Below the pieces are notes generated by a model. It searched no databases and had not been told where the DNA came from. It worked only from the letters and a program-made list of their open reading frames with translations. Shown here piece after piece: positions 5,336-6,652 of a stretch of DNA of 6,652 bases. A program made the translations under genes and the position numbers. Within the stretch, counting starts at the first letter, position 1. Every line of letters begins with the position of its first letter. The stretch lies in the NCBI GenBank assembly GCA_028679035.1, contig JAJRCL010000240.1, forward strand, positions 1 to 6,652, written 5' to 3'. The DNA is from Methanomicrobiales archaeon (lineage in GTDB: Archaea > Halobacteriota > Methanomicrobia > Methanomicrobiales > JACTUA01).

Positions 5336-6391
5336 ATGCAGGAAATGGTACGGGTTCTTCTGATCGAGGACGATCCGGTCTTCGTACGGTATGTCCAGGA
5401 AATGTTCCAGGAACTGCCCCAGAACCATTTTTCCCTGCAGCATGCAGACCGCCTTTCCAAAGGTCTCGATCAGATCAAGGGAAAGACGTTTGATGTGGTC
5501 CTCCTCGACCTCATGCTTCCCGACAGCGAACGGCTGGAAACCGTGCGGCGGGTGGTACGGCATGCTCCCCAGGTACCCATCGTGATCCTCACGACGCTCC
5601 GTGACGAGCAGACCGGTGTTACTGCGGTGCAGATCGGTGCCCAGGACTTCCTGGTCAAAGCGGAAGTGAACAGCGAGCTTCTTTCCCGAGCGATCCGGTA
5701 CGCGATGGAGCGGAAACAGATAGAGGAAGCGGTGAAGCAGGCAAACCGGAACCTTAACCTGATGAACAGTATCACCCGCCACGACATCCTCAACCAGCTG
5801 ACCATCATTCTCGGGTACCTTCCGCTCGCCCGCGAAATGGCGACCGACGGGAAGCAGAAGGACTATCTGGAAAAAATCGAAAAAGCGGCTGATGCCATCC
5901 ACCACCAGATCGACTTCACCCGGGATTACCAGAGCATCGGTGCTCACACACCCCAGTGGCAGAATATCCGGGAAACGATCCGTAATGCAGTCAGAAACCA
6001 GGACCTGGGAAAAGTCTCGCTGCACATCGATCTCAAGGACCGGGAAGTGTATGCCGACCCGATGCTGGAAAAAGTCTTCTACAATCTCCTGGATAATGCA
6101 CTCCGTCATGGGGAACACGTGACCGCGATCCATGTGAGCTGCCGGGAGGATGGAGATGGCCTGCACCTGGTATGGGAAGATAATGGCATCGGAGTTCCCG
6201 CCGAAGAAAAATCCCGAATTTTCCGGCGGGGTGTGGGGAAAAACCAGGGGCTGGGACTCTTCCTGATACGCAGCATCCTGGATATCACCAACATCACGAT
6301 ACAGGAGACAGGAGAGCCGGGAAAGGGTGCCCGGTTTGAGATGCAGGTACCAAGGGGATATTTCCGCATAGGTGCCGGCCAATCAAATTGA
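5336..6391 (+). CDS. Soluble receiver-histidine kinase (REC-HisKA-HATPase)
   Basis: The protein has 351 residues with no membrane segment or PAS domain. Residues about 4-122 are a response-regulator receiver: acidic pocket E11-D12-D13, phospho-acceptor D58 in VVLLDLMLPD, switch T86 in VILTT, and K108 in FLVKAE. A helical linker (about 123-143) leads to the dimerisation domain, with phospho-acceptor H149 in ITRHDILNQL. The ATPase domain (about 205-340) has the N-box YNLLDNALRHGE (N250, N254), G1 box EDNGIGVP (D282, G284, G286), F-box RIFRRGVG and G2 box GLGLFL. All catalytic residues are present. With the receiver at the N-terminus, the protein probably takes a phosphoryl signal from another kinase, or gates its own kinase activity by it. 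The partner is not in the window. Such receiver-first kinases with an HDIxNQL-type H-box are common in methanogenic archaea. A second start, ATG 5345 (MVRVLLIEDDP), is possible but has less well-placed Shine-Dalgarno spacing. Confidence 0.92.
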   Translation: MQEMVRVLLIEDDPVFVRYVQEMFQELPQNHFSLQHADRLSKGLDQIKGKTFDVVLLDLMLPDSERLETVRRVVRHAPQVPIVILTTLRDEQTGVTAVQIGAQDFLVKAEVNSELLSRAIRYAMERKQIEEAVKQANRNLNLMNSITRHDILNQLTIILGYLPLAREMATDGKQKDYLEKIEKAADAIHHQIDFTRDYQSIGAHTPQWQNIRETIRNAVRNQDLGKVSLHIDLKDREVYADPMLEKVFYNLLDNALRHGEHVTAIHVSCREDGDGLHLVWEDNGIGVPAEEKSRIFRRGVGKNQGLGLFLIRSILDITNITIQETGEPGKGARFEMQVPRGYFRIGAGQSN

Positions 6392-6400
6392 GCCAGGAGT

Positions 6401-6430
6401 GATATTTTCCTATTTCATTTCCAAAATATC
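6401..6430. repeat. Inverted repeat after the kinase gene
   Basis: GATATTTT (6401-6408) and AAAATATC (6423-6430) are perfect 8-bp arms with a 14-nt spacer. They start 10 nt after the TGA. The AT-rich stem is not followed by a long T-run, so termination is possible but not certain; a protein-binding site is the alternative. Confidence 0.5.
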
Positions 6431-6605
6431 TTAAAAATTCATAAGCGAAATAATGGAATTTTTGGCCCCATAGAATTCATGTAATCGAGAAGAGAGAACG
6501 TCGACAGAAAGGTCAAAGGTACGACGACGCCTGGCATTTATGCTGTATAGGAAAAAACAAGGAACCGATACTAGGTCACACCTCACCGTCGGATTGTTCC
6601 TATTT

Positions 6606-6641
6606 TAGAAACATTTTGTTCTGAAATAGAAATATTTTGTT
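6606..6641. repeat. Two near-identical 15-mers, 21-bp period
   Basis: TAGAAACATTTTGTT (6606-6620) and TAGAAATATTTTGTT (6627-6641) differ at one base and start exactly 21 bp apart, two turns of B-DNA. Each unit has an imperfect inverted-repeat character around the central TTTT. This could be a tandem operator or the start of a repeat series beyond the window. Confidence 0.55.
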
Positions 6642-6652
6642 TCCGCCTGACA

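Larger units (their letters stand above)
6392..6652. other. AT-rich non-coding tail of the window
   Basis: These 261 bases follow the kinase stop codon. They are clearly richer in A and T than the genes. No frame gives a convincing protein: the longest ATG-started frames I can trace are about 20-32 codons and lack a Shine-Dalgarno. The stretch holds an inverted repeat near its left end and a direct repeat at its right end, listed separately. It may be the upstream region of a gene beyond the window, or the edge of a variable region. Confidence 0.5.

Noticed and set aside
5285..6382. Open frame of 365 codons on the minus strand across the kinase gene
   Set aside because: It is antisense to a kinase with every catalytic box present. 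No domain is recognisable in it, and it is explained by codon bias.
6439..6537. 32-codon minus-strand frame in the AT-rich tail
   Set aside because: It has no Shine-Dalgarno, no recognisable motif and is of chance length.
6606..6652. Start of a CRISPR array
   Set aside because: The units are 15 nt with 6-nt gaps, far below the usual 24-40 nt repeats with 30-40 nt spacers, and no cas gene is visible.

Overview
The window looks like chromosomal DNA of a methanogenic euryarchaeon, most likely of the Methanomicrobiales (Methanoregula or a relative). This is inferred from gene content and protein style, not from a marker gene. The clues are moderately GC-rich coding sequence with AT-rich, T-tract-containing gaps, archaeal TATA-like boxes, a tRNA gene without an encoded CCA end, a geranylgeranyl-reductase-family flavoprotein, and a soluble receiver-histidine kinase with an H-box of the RHDIxNQL kind common in these methanogens.

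Layout. The left part reads leftward. A histidine-free N-terminal fragment of phosphoenolpyruvate synthase (ppsA) runs off the window edge (1-512). Upstream of it is a three-domain protein (586-1869) in which two universal stress protein (USP) domains are fused to a C-terminal GNAT acetyltransferase. A 203-bp gap with an AT-rich core separates this gene from serA (2073-3656), a full-length D-3-phosphoglycerate dehydrogenase with an ACT domain, which reads rightward. After serA come two terminator-like sites, a tRNA-Val(GAC) gene (3820-3893), a 245-bp gap containing T-tracts and a nested stem-loop, the geranylgeranyl-reductase-family oxidoreductase (4139-5173), a hairpin terminator, and a REC-HisKA-HATPase signalling protein (5336-6391). 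The last 261 bases are AT-rich and appear non-coding. They hold an inverted repeat and a pair of near-identical 15-mers spaced exactly 21 bp apart.

How the genes fit together. PpsA (pyruvate to PEP) and SerA (3-phosphoglycerate to serine) are both steps leading out of autotrophic pyruvate synthesis, so the left half has a gluconeogenesis and serine theme. The USP-USP-GNAT protein lies between them and could link nucleotide sensing to acetylation. That is the most distinctive item in the window, but its targets cannot be read from sequence. The right half (tRNA, flavoprotein, signalling protein) looks like single-gene units separated by terminators. No mobile element, CRISPR array or obvious multi-gene novel system was found.
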